Part shown: in pieces, positions 17,003-26,379 of the stretch
Layout of the letters: each line of letters opens with the position of its first letter
Position numbering within the stretch: the stretch's first letter is position 1
Source: Microbacterium sp. SMR1
GTDB taxonomy: Bacteria; Actinomycetota; Actinomycetes; Actinomycetales; Microbacteriaceae
Direction of reading: 5' to 3'
Length of the DNA: 54,450 nt
Assembly (NCBI RefSeq): GCF_003289625.1
Contig: NZ_QMBN01000004.1
Coordinates: 339,397 to 393,846 of the forward strand
Notes under the pieces: generated by a model
What the model saw: only the letters and a program-made list of their open reading frames with translations
Databases searched by the model: none
Told to the model about the DNA's origin: nothing
Program-made: the position numbers and the translations under genes

Positions 17003-20000
17003 TCAGGCGAGCCGGCGTCGCGCGATCATCAGCGCCCCGCCGAGCATGAGCAGCAGCGCCGTGATCGCGAGCGCGCCTGCCCCGTCGCCGTCCCCACCGG
17101 TGGCAGCGAGAGAGCTGCTGCCGGTGCCGCTCGATCCGGACGCGCCGGACCCGGCCGAACCGGCCGCGTAGGTGAACGCGCCCGGTTCGACGGCCGTGCC
17201 GCACTCGTCCGCGCCCACGACCGTGACCGGCACCGTGCCTGTCGTCGCAGCCGACGGTGAGATCGCGCGGATCACGCCGTCGTTGATCACCTCGAACTGT
17301 GCGGGCACCTCGCCGAACAGCACCGCGGTCGCCCCGGTGAAGCACTGCCCGGTGATGGTGACGACCGTTCCGCCCGAGATCGGGCCGGTGCCCGGCGCGA
17401 CCCCTCCGATGTCGGCGACCGGGTAGAAGGTGAACACACCCGCGTCGCTCGACCCCGCCGGGGTGGTCACGACCACCGCGGCGTCACCCGCTGCGTGGGC
17501 CGGAGTGGTGACGCGCAGCTCGGTGTCCGACACGACGGTCAGAGCCGACCCCGCGACGCCGTCGAAGGTGACCGATGTCGTCCCCGTGAAGTTCGTGCCC
17601 GTGATGGTCACGACGGTTCCGCCCGTCTCGGGGCCGCGATCCGGGGCGATCGTGCCGATGACCGGCTCATCGGTGTACTCGTAGCCGTCCGGCAGCGTCT
17701 CGCTGCCGCACGCGGCAGCCCCCACGACCTCGACGTCGACCACGCCGGTGCCGGCCGGGACGACCGCGGTGATGCGCGTGTCGCTCTCGACGGTGAAGCT
17801 GGTCGCCGGCACGCCGCCGAAGAGGACCGCCGTCGCGCCCGTGAAGCACGAGCCCGTGATCACCACGGTGTTCCCGCCCTCTTCCGGTCCGCCCGGAGGA
17901 GTGACACCGTCGATCTCGGTTCCCGCGACGTAGGTGAAGTCGAACGGTGCGCTGTCGCCGTTCGGGTGGACCACCACGACGTCGACGAGTGCCGGCGCGT
18001 GCGCGGGCGTCGTCACCCGGATCTCGGTGTCGCTGACGACCTCGAGGTCGGTGCCGGCGAGCCCGTCGAACGTGACCGCGGTGGCTCCGAGGAAGCCTTC
18101 GCCGACGATCGTCACGACCGTGCCACCGTCCTCGGGCCCGATCGCCGGGTCGATCGACGTCACGGCGGGCACGTCCAGGTACTCGAAGTCGCCCGCGACG
18201 ACGTCACCGCCGGGGTGGCTGATCACCACGGGAACCGTCCCGGGTGCGCCCGGAGGCGTCGTCACCCGGATCTCGGTGTCGCTGACCACCTCGAGGTCCA
18301 TGCCGGCCGCCTCGCCGAAGCTGACGCCGGTGGTGCCCGTGAAGCCCTCGCCGTCGATCGTCACGACGGTCCCACCCGTCTCGGGGCCGGATGCCGGCTC
18401 GAGGCCGGTCACCACCGGCGGCGCCACGTACTCGTAGCCGTCGGGGATCTCCGCGGTGCCGCAGTCGCCCGCACCCACCACGACGACATCGACGGCGCCG
18501 GCCGTCCCCGCGGGGACGACCACCGTGATCTGAGTCGGCCCGTCGACGGTGAAGCTCGTCGCGGGGACTCCGCCGAAGGTGACTCCGGTGGCACCGGTGA
18601 AGCAGTCGCCCGTGATCACGACGGTGTTGCCGCCGGCCTCGGGCCCGCTGCCGGGGGTGACGTCATCGATCTCGGCGACGTCGAAGTACTCGAAGTCCAG
18701 CGGTGCGGACGCGCCCGCCTCGTTCGTGACCACGACGTCCACGACACCGGGCGCGTGGGCCGGCGTCGTGGCCTCGATGACGGTGTCGCTGACGACCTCG
18801 AAGTCGGTGGCGTCGATGCCGTCGAAGGTGACCGCGGTGGTCCCGGTGAAGTCCTCACCCGTGATCGTCACCACCGTGCCGCCCAGCTCGGTGCCGCGCT
18901 CCGGAGTGATCGCGGCGAGGGTCGGTGCACCGGGCTCGACGTAGACGAATCCGTCGTCGACGACGGTGCCGCCGCAGTCGGTGGGGTTGACGATCTCGAC
19001 GTCGACCGCGCCCGCGGTTCCGGCCGGCGTCGTCACGGTCAGCTGCGTGTCGCTGACGACGGTGAGGTCGGTTCCGGCGACGCCGTCGAACAGGACGGCG
19101 GTCGTCCCGGTCAGACACGTTCCGGTGATCGTGACGCTGTCGCCGCCGAGCGTCGAGCCCGACGGCGGCGCGATCGCATCCACGGCGGTGACGTCGAAGT
19201 ACTCGAATGCGAGCGAGTCATCGGCGCCGTCGACGTTCGTGACGGTCACCGGAACGACTCCGGCCGCGGCCTGCGGCGGAGTGACCGCGGTGATCGTCCC
19301 GTCCGGGTTGATCGTGAACGAATCGGCCGGAACGCCCCCGAAGTCGACCGCGGTCACGGAATCGAGTCCCGTTCCCGAGATGGTGGTGGTGGTTCCGCCG
19401 GTCACCGGGCCGCGAGCCGGGTCGATCGTCAGGTCCGCCGGAACAGCGAGCGGCACGGCCCGCACGGTCGCGGACGCGAGGTTCAGCTCCACGCCCAGGA
19501 GCGCGGGTGCGACGGCGACGACGAGCGCGCGCTGCGTAAAGGAGCCGTCGTCGAAGCCGCGCGGGTCGCGGAAGTCGCCCGGGGTCTCCTGGACGTTCGC
19601 GGTGAGCGACACGACATCCTGGAGCACGTCCACGAGCGGCGCGAGTGTCGTCACGGTGCCGGTCGCCGCCGTCGTGACGAGGTCCTCGATCCCGTCGGTG
19701 CTGAGCACGGTCTCGATGAGGTCGCCGACGGCCGGCAGGATCGAGTCGACCACGACATCGACGATCGGGGCGGCGAGCGGCCCGAGCGGCAGTCCGAGCA
19801 GCGTCCCGTCAGCGGTCACGACCGGTGCGGCCGAGCCGGGCGTGCCCAGCAGCCCGCCGACGGTGCCGTCGACGGTGATGGTGAGGTCGCCGACGCTCGG
19901 GGGCGCCAGCGGCAGCGCGACCGCGACACCGGTGTCGATCACGATGGTGGCCGCCGTGCCGTTGAGCGTCGCGGTCAGCGCCGTTCCGACGCGTGCGGGC

Positions 20001-21055
20001 AGCTGGGCGGTGAGGATGTCGCTGAGCGCAGCCGTCACCTCGCCGTTCAGGGTCGCCGCGTCGATGAGCTCGGTCCCGGGCGCCAGCGCGTTGAGGTCGT
20101 ACACCTCGTCGAGGTCGATGACGATCTCGCCCGTGCTGAGAGTCACGGTCAGCGGGCCGGAGACGAAGGGAGTCGCCGTCGCCGTGTCCAGGACCCCGCT
20201 GAGGTCGAGAGCGAGTCCCGTGGTCACGGTCGGGTCCTCGAGGTCGACGAGGCCGCCGAGGGCGGTCTCGAGCACGGTGTCGATGCCGCCGAGCAGCCCG
20301 CCCACCGTCGTGTCGATGGGGCCGCCGGTCGCACCGAGCGCCGTGACGGACTCGCCGATCGTCGCGAGGTCGGCATCCAGCGCGGCGGTGAGGTCCGTCA
20401 GGGCGGGCGCGTTCGCGGAGACGAGCCCGCTGGCGATCTGATAGTCGCCGGTGGTCGTCACGCCGCCCGCCGCGCGGGTCGCGAGAGCGGATGCCGAAAC
20501 CGCGCCCAGCTCCACCGACAGCTCGCTGATGAGCCCGTCGGCCCCCACGGCGCCGAGGACGGGCGTGAGGTTGAGCGTCGTGTTCTGGCCGGGGCTGCCG
20601 TCCCCGACGGCGATGGCGCCGTCGGCTGCCAGCAGGCCGGTCGCGGCGTACGCCTCGGCGGCGGTGCTCCGCTGATACTGCTCGGTCGCACCCACCGCGA
20701 CGATGCTGTTCGGTCCGAACAGCTGCAGCCCGAGGCCGATGTCGATCGCGCTCAGCAGCGAGAGGTCGAGCGAGCTGAAGGACTCGGATGCCGGCGGGAA
20801 GGCGCCGTAGGCGCCGGCGAGGGCCGCCACGCTGTCCAGGTCGAGCGCTCCGCTGCTCGAGAGGAACACCGCCTCCGATTCCGCGCGGTCCGTGGGCGCC
20901 GCGATCGCCGCGCCGGCGCCGAGCGAGCCCGCCGTCAGGCCGAGCGCTGTTCCCGCCGCCAGGAACGGGAGCCAGCGTCGTGGCGGCCGGTCGGGTGCGC
21001 GTCCTCCCCTCCGGGTCGTGGGCCGCTTCCTCGTTCCCGTGCTCGCATCGACCAC
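17003..21055 (-). CDS. Cell-surface protein with nine IPT/TIG repeats and sortase-type tail
   Basis: A 1350-residue exported protein. The N-terminus has a basic segment with PPRRWLPFLAAG and a hydrophobic stretch ending AAIAAPTD (Sec, possibly Tat). Residues about 55-540 resemble the choice-of-anchor G type domain, rich in Leu/Val/Asp and cysteine-free. Nine IPT/TIG beta-sandwich repeats follow (about 545-1300), each with a P-x-x-G-P-x-x-GG and VTITG signature. The C-terminus has SSSLAATGGDGDG, a hydrophobic helix and RRRLA, which fits a LAxTG sortase signal for wall anchoring. Repeats 2, 4, 7 and 9 each carry two cysteines, the only ones in the protein. The GTG start has GAGGGGG upstream. 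Adhesion or carbohydrate binding is plausible, but the ligand is unknown. Confidence 0.85.
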   Translation of the reverse strand: MVDASTGTRKRPTTRRGGRAPDRPPRRWLPFLAAGTALGLTAGSLGAGAAIAAPTDRAESEAVFLSSSGALDLDSVAALAGAYGAFPPASESFSSLDLSLLSAIDIGLGLQLFGPNSIVAVGATEQYQRSTAAEAYAATGLLAADGAIAVGDGSPGQNTTLNLTPVLGAVGADGLISELSVELGAVSASALATRAAGGVTTTGDYQIASGLVSANAPALTDLTAALDADLATIGESVTALGATGGPIDTTVGGLLGGIDTVLETALGGLVDLEDPTVTTGLALDLSGVLDTATATPFVSGPLTVTLSTGEIVIDLDEVYDLNALAPGTELIDAATLNGEVTAALSDILTAQLPARVGTALTATLNGTAATIVIDTGVAVALPLAPPSVGDLTITVDGTVGGLLGTPGSAAPVVTADGTLLGLPLGPLAAPIVDVVVDSILPAVGDLIETVLSTDGIEDLVTTAATGTVTTLAPLVDVLQDVVSLTANVQETPGDFRDPRGFDDGSFTQRALVVAVAPALLGVELNLASATVRAVPLAVPADLTIDPARGPVTGGTTTTISGTGLDSVTAVDFGGVPADSFTINPDGTITAVTPPQAAAGVVPVTVTNVDGADDSLAFEYFDVTAVDAIAPPSGSTLGGDSVTITGTCLTGTTAVLFDGVAGTDLTVVSDTQLTVTTPAGTAGAVDVEIVNPTDCGGTVVDDGFVYVEPGAPTLAAITPERGTELGGTVVTITGEDFTGTTAVTFDGIDATDFEVVSDTVIEATTPAHAPGVVDVVVTNEAGASAPLDFEYFDVAEIDDVTPGSGPEAGGNTVVITGDCFTGATGVTFGGVPATSFTVDGPTQITVVVPAGTAGAVDVVVVGAGDCGTAEIPDGYEYVAPPVVTGLEPASGPETGGTVVTIDGEGFTGTTGVSFGEAAGMDLEVVSDTEIRVTTPPGAPGTVPVVISHPGGDVVAGDFEYLDVPAVTSIDPAIGPEDGGTVVTIVGEGFLGATAVTFDGLAGTDLEVVSDTEIRVTTPAHAPALVDVVVVHPNGDSAPFDFTYVAGTEIDGVTPPGGPEEGGNTVVITGSCFTGATAVLFGGVPATSFTVESDTRITAVVPAGTGVVDVEVVGAAACGSETLPDGYEYTDEPVIGTIAPDRGPETGGTVVTITGTNFTGTTSVTFDGVAGSALTVVSDTELRVTTPAHAAGDAAVVVTTPAGSSDAGVFTFYPVADIGGVAPGTGPISGGTVVTITGQCFTGATAVLFGEVPAQFEVINDGVIRAISPSAATTGTVPVTVVGADECGTAVEPGAFTYAAGSAGSGASGSSGTGSSSLAATGGDGDGAGALAITALLLMLGGALMIARRRLA
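17170..19440 (-). repeat. Nine tandem coding repeats (IPT/TIG units)
   Basis: Units of about 250 bp encode the IPT domains. They fall into two subtypes, with and without a cysteine pair, in the order: without, with, without, with, without, without, with, without, with. DNA identity between units is high enough that unequal recombination or assembly collapse is possible. Confidence 0.85.
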
Positions 21056-21181
21056 CGGGTCCCCCTCATCATCGAACGGAGCCGCGTGACCATCGTCACG
21101 CGGGCGACCGCGGCCCCGCGGGGCGCGCGTCTGCCGGAGAAGCTAGGGAGGGTCGACTGAGGGGAGGAAACGTCTTGACAC

Positions 21182-21235
21182 CGCCTGAGCGAACCATCAG
21201 AATCCGCTCAGTATTTGCTGAGGAGCGCTCAGGCG
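21182..21235. promoter_or_regulatory. Nested inverted repeat at the end of the FAD reductase gene
   Basis: CGCCTGAGCG (21182-21191) and CGCTCAGGCG (21226-21235) are perfect complements 34 bases apart. Inside lies a second arm pair, CTCAG/CTGAG (21207-21222). It covers the stop codon of the minus-strand reductase gene. It may be that gene's terminator, or a multi-site operator upstream of the IPT protein gene, since the TGAGCG/CGCTCA unit occurs repeatedly. There is no T-run. Confidence 0.45.
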
Positions 21236-22431
21236 ATGCGTCCTCGCAACTCCGCCTCGTTGGTGGGCGCCTCGGCGAGGACGAGGCGTGCGGCATCCGT
21301 GGCATCGGCGACGTTCCAGAGCAGCACGCCGACCGGCGCGCCCGTCTCGTCGCGGTAGTACACCACTGTCCGCGGTCCGGATTCGTCGTCGCCGATCTCC
21401 ACCACGAGGGTGTCGAGATCGGGGTCGAGCGTGCCGACCGCCTCCCACCGGACGCCGAACACCTGCGAGTAGAAGTACGGGGTGTGGCGGTAGGCCTCGC
21501 TGCTGCCCGCCATCGATCGCCCGGCCGCCCGGCCCATCTCCTGGGCGTTGTCCACGTGCTCGACGCGAGTGCGACCGAGCAGGCGGTCAGGGTATGACGC
21601 GATGTCTCCGGCCGCCCAGATCGCGTCATCGGTCGTGGCGAGGAACGCGTCGACGACGACCCCGTCGTCGACGGCGAGACCGGACTGTTCGGCCAGGTCG
21701 GTCACCGGCGAGACGCCGAGCCCGAGCACGACCGCGTCGCCTCGCACCCGCGATCCGTCGTCGAGCACGACCTCGAGGTCGTCGTCGGCCGACGCGTCCG
21801 TGACCACCTCCTCGACCCGGCGGCCGGGCACCAGGCGCACACCGGCGTCTCGGAACATCTGCTCGTACCGCTCGGCGAGCGGAGGGGGGAACGTGCCGTC
21901 GCCGAGCGTGGTGCTCGGGAAGACGAGGTCGACGTCCACGTCGTTCTGTACGAGGGCGGCGGCGAGCTCCGCGCCGATGTAGCCACCGCCGACCACGACG
22001 ATCCGCTCGCCCTCGGCCGCGAGCTCCCGCAGCCGCCGGTAGTCGTCGGCGGAGCGGAAGAAGAGCACCCGGTCGCTGTCGGGTGCATCGACCTCGTGCG
22101 GACGCGAACCGGTCGCGAGGAGCAGCCGACGATAGCCGAAGCGCCCGCCGGCTTTGTCCTCGACCGTGCGCCCGTCACGGTCGATCGCGGTCACGGTGGT
22201 CCGCAGCCGGATCTCGGCGCCCGTGGCGTCGGCCGTGCCGAGCGGCACCTGATCCCAGGTGAAATCGGGATCGGTCCACAGCTTCTTGGTGAGTGCCGGG
22301 CGTGTGTACGGTTCGTCGACGTCGGCGCTGAGGATGCCGATGGTGCCGCTCTCGTCGAGCTCGCGGATGCCGCGGGCGGCCGCGTCGGCGACCATCCCGC
22401 CGCCGACGATGAGGTAGTCGTAGCTCTGCAT
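21229..22431 (-). CDS. FAD-dependent pyridine nucleotide oxidoreductase (ferredoxin/rubredoxin reductase-like)
   Basis: The 400-residue protein has an N-terminal FAD-binding motif (YLIVGGGMVADAAA), TRPALTKKLW near residue 45, a second Rossmann motif for NAD(P)H (IVVVGGGYIGAELA, about residue 145), and IWAAGDIA near residue 270. There is no redox-active CxxxxC pair, as expected for the ferredoxin/putidaredoxin reductase class rather than the disulfide reductases. The C-terminal domain has PYFYSQVFG. It transfers electrons from NAD(P)H to a ferredoxin-like partner; none is encoded nearby. It is divergent from the HATPase-like paralogue B. Confidence 0.88.
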   Translation of the reverse strand: MQSYDYLIVGGGMVADAAARGIRELDESGTIGILSADVDEPYTRPALTKKLWTDPDFTWDQVPLGTADATGAEIRLRTTVTAIDRDGRTVEDKAGGRFGYRRLLLATGSRPHEVDAPDSDRVLFFRSADDYRRLRELAAEGERIVVVGGGYIGAELAAALVQNDVDVDLVFPSTTLGDGTFPPPLAERYEQMFRDAGVRLVPGRRVEEVVTDASADDDLEVVLDDGSRVRGDAVVLGLGVSPVTDLAEQSGLAVDDGVVVDAFLATTDDAIWAAGDIASYPDRLLGRTRVEHVDNAQEMGRAAGRSMAGSSEAYRHTPYFYSQVFGVRWEAVGTLDPDLDTLVVEIGDDESGPRTVVYYRDETGAPVGVLLWNVADATDAARLVLAEAPTNEAELRGRIA

Positions 22432-22582
22432 CCGGCCACGCTAGGGGCGAGCGTGATCGGATCCCAGCGCGTGCCGCCGACTCCAGCCGAGCGTATGATG
22501 CGCGCGTTAACGGCGACGTCGCTCGGATTCGCTAGGATTTCGGCCGGTGCGGCAGCGGCCCGCCGAAGTCGAAGGGGCGGAT

Positions 22583-24313
22583 GTGAGCCGGGGGCGAACA
22601 TCGCGACGTCGAGCCCGGGTTCGTCCGGGCGTCGCGATCTGGTGGGATGCCGTGTCGAGCGGGCGGTTCTTCACACCCTGGAGCGCCCTCGTCGCTGTTC
22701 CGGTCTCCGCCGTCGTCCTCGCCCCCTACGCGACCGTCGACACGCCCCTGGAGCTGCTGTCGGCGCAGATCTCCGGCCTGCTCGTCGCGGTGATCCTGGC
22801 TGTGGCCCTGCTGCCGGTCGTGCTCGCGGAACGACGGATACCGTCATCGACAGCCCGCGGGGTGCTCGTGCTGGCGGCTCTCGTCGCCGCGGCCGTCGCA
22901 CGACCCTTCCTCAACGACGCTCTGGCGGTCGGTGCGTTCGGCCTCGGAACGGACCCCGCGTGGAGCGAGCGCATCGTGACCAACATCGTCGCGTGGGTGA
23001 GCGTGCTGTCGCTCGTCGCCGTCACCGAACAGCTCTACGTCAGCTCGCGGACCGCGAGGACGCGCCTCGCCGACGCGCTACGGGCGGTGACCGACGAGCA
23101 GCGCCGCGCCGGTCGCTACGAACGGGACACGCGCGAGTTCCTCACGTCCGAGATCGGCGCCCTGCGCACCGCGCTGGCCGCCCTCGTCGCTTCCCCGCTC
23201 GACTTCGAGCGGGTGCGGGGTTTCTCCGACGAAGTCCGTTCGGTGAGCCACCGCGCCCGGGGCCGAGCGGGCCTCGAGCTCGCCGACATCGCTCCCGACC
23301 ACGCGGCGCCGTCGGCGATCGAGACGGCGCGCACCGCGTTCGAACGACTGCGTCCGCCCGCGCCGGGCCTCGTCGGCGTGATCTTCGCTGCGGGGAGCGC
23401 CCCGTTCGCGCTGCGCACCGAGGGCCCCGTCTTCGCAGCGGTCCTCATCGTCGGCGTCTTCGCCCTGTGTCTCGTGGTCGACCGGCTCACCCGCGGCATC
23501 GCCTGCCGTTCGTCCGCGCGTCGACGCGGGAGACGCCTCGTCGGGCTGTGGCTCGGCGCGGGGATCGTGGTGGCTGCGGCGGCGGCGGTCATCGTGGGGC
23601 TGCCCAGCTTCATCCCCGTCATCCCGGCGATCGCGCTGCCGGGCATAGCGATCGTGGCGGCGCTGTGCGCCGAGGCGATTCACCGGGGCCGGGTCGAGAC
23701 CCGTCGGCTGGGCCGGGCGCTGCAGGCACTCGTCCGCTCCGCCGCGGACCAGACCTCGAGCACGAGGCAGGACCTGACGCACGCCTCAGACGTTCTTCAC
23801 AGCCGGCTCCAGAGCACGTGCGTGATCCTCGCGGCCCGGGTAGACGACGAGATCGCGACCGACGCCGACATCCGCGACTTCGAGCTCGCGATCGGCGCGG
23901 GGCTGACCGACGCTCTGGGGGCGGGTCGGCCCGGGGCGGCGCGAGCGGCGGACCTCGCGGAGACCGTGGCGATCTGGCAACCCGTGCTGACGGTGTCTTC
24001 CGCGGTGGATCCTGCTGCGACGATCGCCATGTCGGACGCCCTCGTGACCACCCGCGTCGTCGCGGTCGTGGCCGAGGGGCTCGTGAACGCGGTCAAGCAT
24101 GCGGCGGCCCGTTCGGCCGACATCGAGGTGCGGGCCGCCGCCGACGGGGCATCCCTGTCGGTGCGCGTCCGCACCCCGGGGCGGTTGCGCAGCGACGCCG
24201 GTGCGGCGGCGGGCCTCGGCCTCGCCGGGCTCGGACCGTCGGCGCGGGTGTTCCAGAACGGCCGTGACGTCGTGCTCGAAGCGTCCGTGCCGGTCGGCGC
24301 GGAGGTCGTGTGA
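22583..24313 (+). CDS. Membrane HATPase-like protein, atypical histidine kinase (paralogue B)
   Basis: A 576-residue homologue of the protein at 9922-11568. It has the same plan: IWWDAVSSGRFFTPW, four transmembrane segments, a cytoplasmic helical region, four more transmembrane segments, DVLHSRLQSTCVILAARVDD, the N-box-like EGLVNAVKHAAARSA, and a terminal VRTPGRLR...GLGLAGLG. The DxGxG aspartate is again missing and PGRL is conserved, so the change is a family trait and not a random loss. The GTG at 22583, six bases after AAGGGG, is preferred to the in-frame GTG at 22547. It is not followed by a response regulator; the next gene is convergent. Confidence 0.74.
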   Translation: MSRGRTSRRRARVRPGVAIWWDAVSSGRFFTPWSALVAVPVSAVVLAPYATVDTPLELLSAQISGLLVAVILAVALLPVVLAERRIPSSTARGVLVLAALVAAAVARPFLNDALAVGAFGLGTDPAWSERIVTNIVAWVSVLSLVAVTEQLYVSSRTARTRLADALRAVTDEQRRAGRYERDTREFLTSEIGALRTALAALVASPLDFERVRGFSDEVRSVSHRARGRAGLELADIAPDHAAPSAIETARTAFERLRPPAPGLVGVIFAAGSAPFALRTEGPVFAAVLIVGVFALCLVVDRLTRGIACRSSARRRGRRLVGLWLGAGIVVAAAAAVIVGLPSFIPVIPAIALPGIAIVAALCAEAIHRGRVETRRLGRALQALVRSAADQTSSTRQDLTHASDVLHSRLQSTCVILAARVDDEIATDADIRDFELAIGAGLTDALGAGRPGAARAADLAETVAIWQPVLTVSSAVDPAATIAMSDALVTTRVVAVVAEGLVNAVKHAAARSADIEVRAAADGASLSVRVRTPGRLRSDAGAAAGLGLAGLGPSARVFQNGRDVVLEASVPVGAEVV

Positions 24314-24320
24314 TCGACGG

Positions 24321-25265
24321 TCAGGGGCGCGGAGCGCTCCATGACAGCGATTCGATGTAGCGGAGAAGGACTCCTTCGCGCAGCGCCCAGGGCGAGACCT
24401 CGAGCTCGTCGACGTCGAACGCGCGCATCGCCTCGTGCAGGACGACGGCGCCCGCGACGATCTGGAAGGTGCGGTCGGCGGTGATCCCCGGGAGCTCCTG
24501 CCGGGCGGATGCCGGGATGCGGGCGAGCCGCGGGATCCACGAGTTCAGCGCCGAGCGGGGCAGGGTCATCCGCTCGATCCCCGACCAGCCCGGCACCGGG
24601 TCGCCCGCGAGCTTCGCCAGCGAACGGATGGTCTTGGAGGAGCCGACGACGTGGTCGGGTCGAGGGCTGTCCGCCATCGACGCGACGATCGGCTTCAGGG
24701 TCGAGCGCGCGTGCTCCCGCAGGACGTCGACGGCATCCTCGCCCGGCGGGTCGGCGGGCAGGAACTGCACCGTCATCCGGCCTGCGCCGAGCGGCACCGA
24801 GGCGGCCGTGTCGGGCAGCTCGTCACTGCCGGCCGCGATCTCGAGAGAACCGCCGCCGATGTCGAACAGCAGGATCTCGCCCGCGGACCAGCCGAACCAG
24901 CGGCGCACTGCCAGGAAGGTGAAGCGCGCCTCCGACTCGCCGCCGAGCACCTGCAGGTCCTGCCCCAGAGCCTCCTCGATCGCGGCGATGACCTGCGGTC
25001 CGTTCGCGGCGTCGCGCACGGCGCTCGTGGCGGTGGCGAGGAGCTCGGCGACGTTGTCCGTGCGCGATACCGCGACCGCCTCGGTCACGGCCGCGACGAG
25101 GGCGCGGACGCCGTCGTCGCTGATCGAGCCGTCGGGCTCGAGATAGCGCATCAGTCGCAGCACCGTCCGCTTGCTCGTCCGGGCGAGGGGGCGCCCTCCG
25201 GGGCGGACATCGGCGACGAGCAGGTGGACGGTGTTCGAACCGATGTCGAGGACTCCCAGACGCAC
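24321..25265 (-). CDS. Exopolyphosphatase / Ppx-GppA phosphatase
   Basis: A 314-residue member of the sugar kinase/Hsp70/actin superfamily: VLDIGSNTVHLLVAD at the N-terminus, TATSAVRDAANG, and LFDIGGGSLEI (second phosphate loop). The length matches the short actinobacterial Ppx type and not the 500-residue E. coli enzyme. It hydrolyses polyphosphate or the guanosine pentaphosphate alarmone. It is convergent with paralogue B (7-base gap) and divergent from coaA. Confidence 0.9.
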   Translation of the reverse strand: MRLGVLDIGSNTVHLLVADVRPGGRPLARTSKRTVLRLMRYLEPDGSISDDGVRALVAAVTEAVAVSRTDNVAELLATATSAVRDAANGPQVIAAIEEALGQDLQVLGGESEARFTFLAVRRWFGWSAGEILLFDIGGGSLEIAAGSDELPDTAASVPLGAGRMTVQFLPADPPGEDAVDVLREHARSTLKPIVASMADSPRPDHVVGSSKTIRSLAKLAGDPVPGWSGIERMTLPRSALNSWIPRLARIPASARQELPGITADRTFQIVAGAVVLHEAMRAFDVDELEVSPWALREGVLLRYIESLSWSAPRP

Positions 25266-25320
25266 AGGTTCACAGTAGTGGCAGGCCGCCAGCGCCGCCG
25301 GGCTCCGGCCGGGGGTTACG

Positions 25321-26286
25321 ATGAGCGCGATGTCCCCTGAAGATGTGCAGGCGCTGGCGCCGCTCGCTCCCGCCCTGTACCGCGAGATCGACCGCTCCGA
25401 CTGGTCCCGGCTCGCGGCGGGCGTGACCCAGCCGCTGACCGAGACCGAGATCGTCCAGCTCCGCGGACTCGGGGACCGGATGGACCTCGGTGAGGTGTCG
25501 CAGGTCTACCTCCCGCTCAGTCGGCTGCTCTCGCTGTACGCCAGCGCGACCCGGCGCCTCGGGGCCGACACCGACGCGTTCCTCGGCGAGCAGGACAGCA
25601 CGACGCCCTTCGTCGTCGGCGTGGCCGGATCGGTCGCCGTCGGGAAGTCGACCGTCGCGCGTCTGCTTCGCGAGCTGATGAGCCGCTGGCCCGGGACGCC
25701 CCGGGTGGAGCTCGTCACGACCGACGGCTTCCTGTACCCCAACGCCGAGCTCGAGCGTCGCGGGCTGATGGCTCGGAAGGGCTTCCCCGAGAGCTACGAT
25801 CGCCGCGCGCTGATCGAGTTCCTCACCGAGGTGAAGTCCGGCGCCGCCGAGGTGCACGCCCCTTTCTACTCGCATATGCGGTACGACATCGTCCCGGACG
25901 CGCAGATCACCGTCCGCCGCCCCGACGTCGTGATCGTCGAGGGGCTGAACGTCCTGGCACCGCCGCCCGCGCCGCACGAGGTCGCCGTCAGCGACATGTT
26001 CGACTTCTCGATCTACGTCGATGCGGATGCCGAGCACATCAGTCAGTGGTACGTCGAGCGCTTCATGGCGCTCAAGGCGGGCGCATTCAACAACCCCTCG
26101 TCGTACTTCAACACCTTCGCCGACCTGGACGACGACGAAGCGGTGGCGATGGCGCGCGGCTTCTGGAACGACATCAACCTCCCGAACCTCGTCGAGAACG
26201 TCCTGCCGACGAAGCACCGGGCGACTCTGATCCTGCACAAGGGCGCTTCGCACGCCGTCGAGCGCGTGCTCCTGCGGAAGGTCTGA
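25321..26286 (+). CDS. coaA: Type I pantothenate kinase
   Basis: The 321-residue protein has the P-loop GVAGSVAVGKSTVAR (about residues 98-112), the VTTDGFLYPN strand with its catalytic Asp, KGFPESYD, and YDIVPDAQ...VIVEGLNVL, all diagnostic for bacterial type I CoaA. It phosphorylates pantothenate, the first step of CoA synthesis. GGGGG five bases before the ATG at 25321 supports this start; a second ATG lies three codons later. It may supply CoA for the AcpS reaction encoded at 29508. Confidence 0.96.
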   Translation: MSAMSPEDVQALAPLAPALYREIDRSDWSRLAAGVTQPLTETEIVQLRGLGDRMDLGEVSQVYLPLSRLLSLYASATRRLGADTDAFLGEQDSTTPFVVGVAGSVAVGKSTVARLLRELMSRWPGTPRVELVTTDGFLYPNAELERRGLMARKGFPESYDRRALIEFLTEVKSGAAEVHAPFYSHMRYDIVPDAQITVRRPDVVIVEGLNVLAPPPAPHEVAVSDMFDFSIYVDADAEHISQWYVERFMALKAGAFNNPSSYFNTFADLDDDEAVAMARGFWNDINLPNLVENVLPTKHRATLILHKGASHAVERVLLRKV

Positions 26287-26379
26287 CTGCCTCGACCCGG
26301 CGTTCTGTCAGCGAGTGCTCGCTAAGCTCCGGTGTCTTCTGTTACGCACCCGTCACCGCAACCTGCTAGGTATGGATCC

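Noticed and set aside
17495..21160. A 1221-codon open frame on the plus strand opposite the IPT protein gene
   Set aside because: It is Arg/Asp/Gly-rich, has no recognisable domain, and mirrors the codon pattern of the repeat protein on the minus strand. It is an artefact of high GC.
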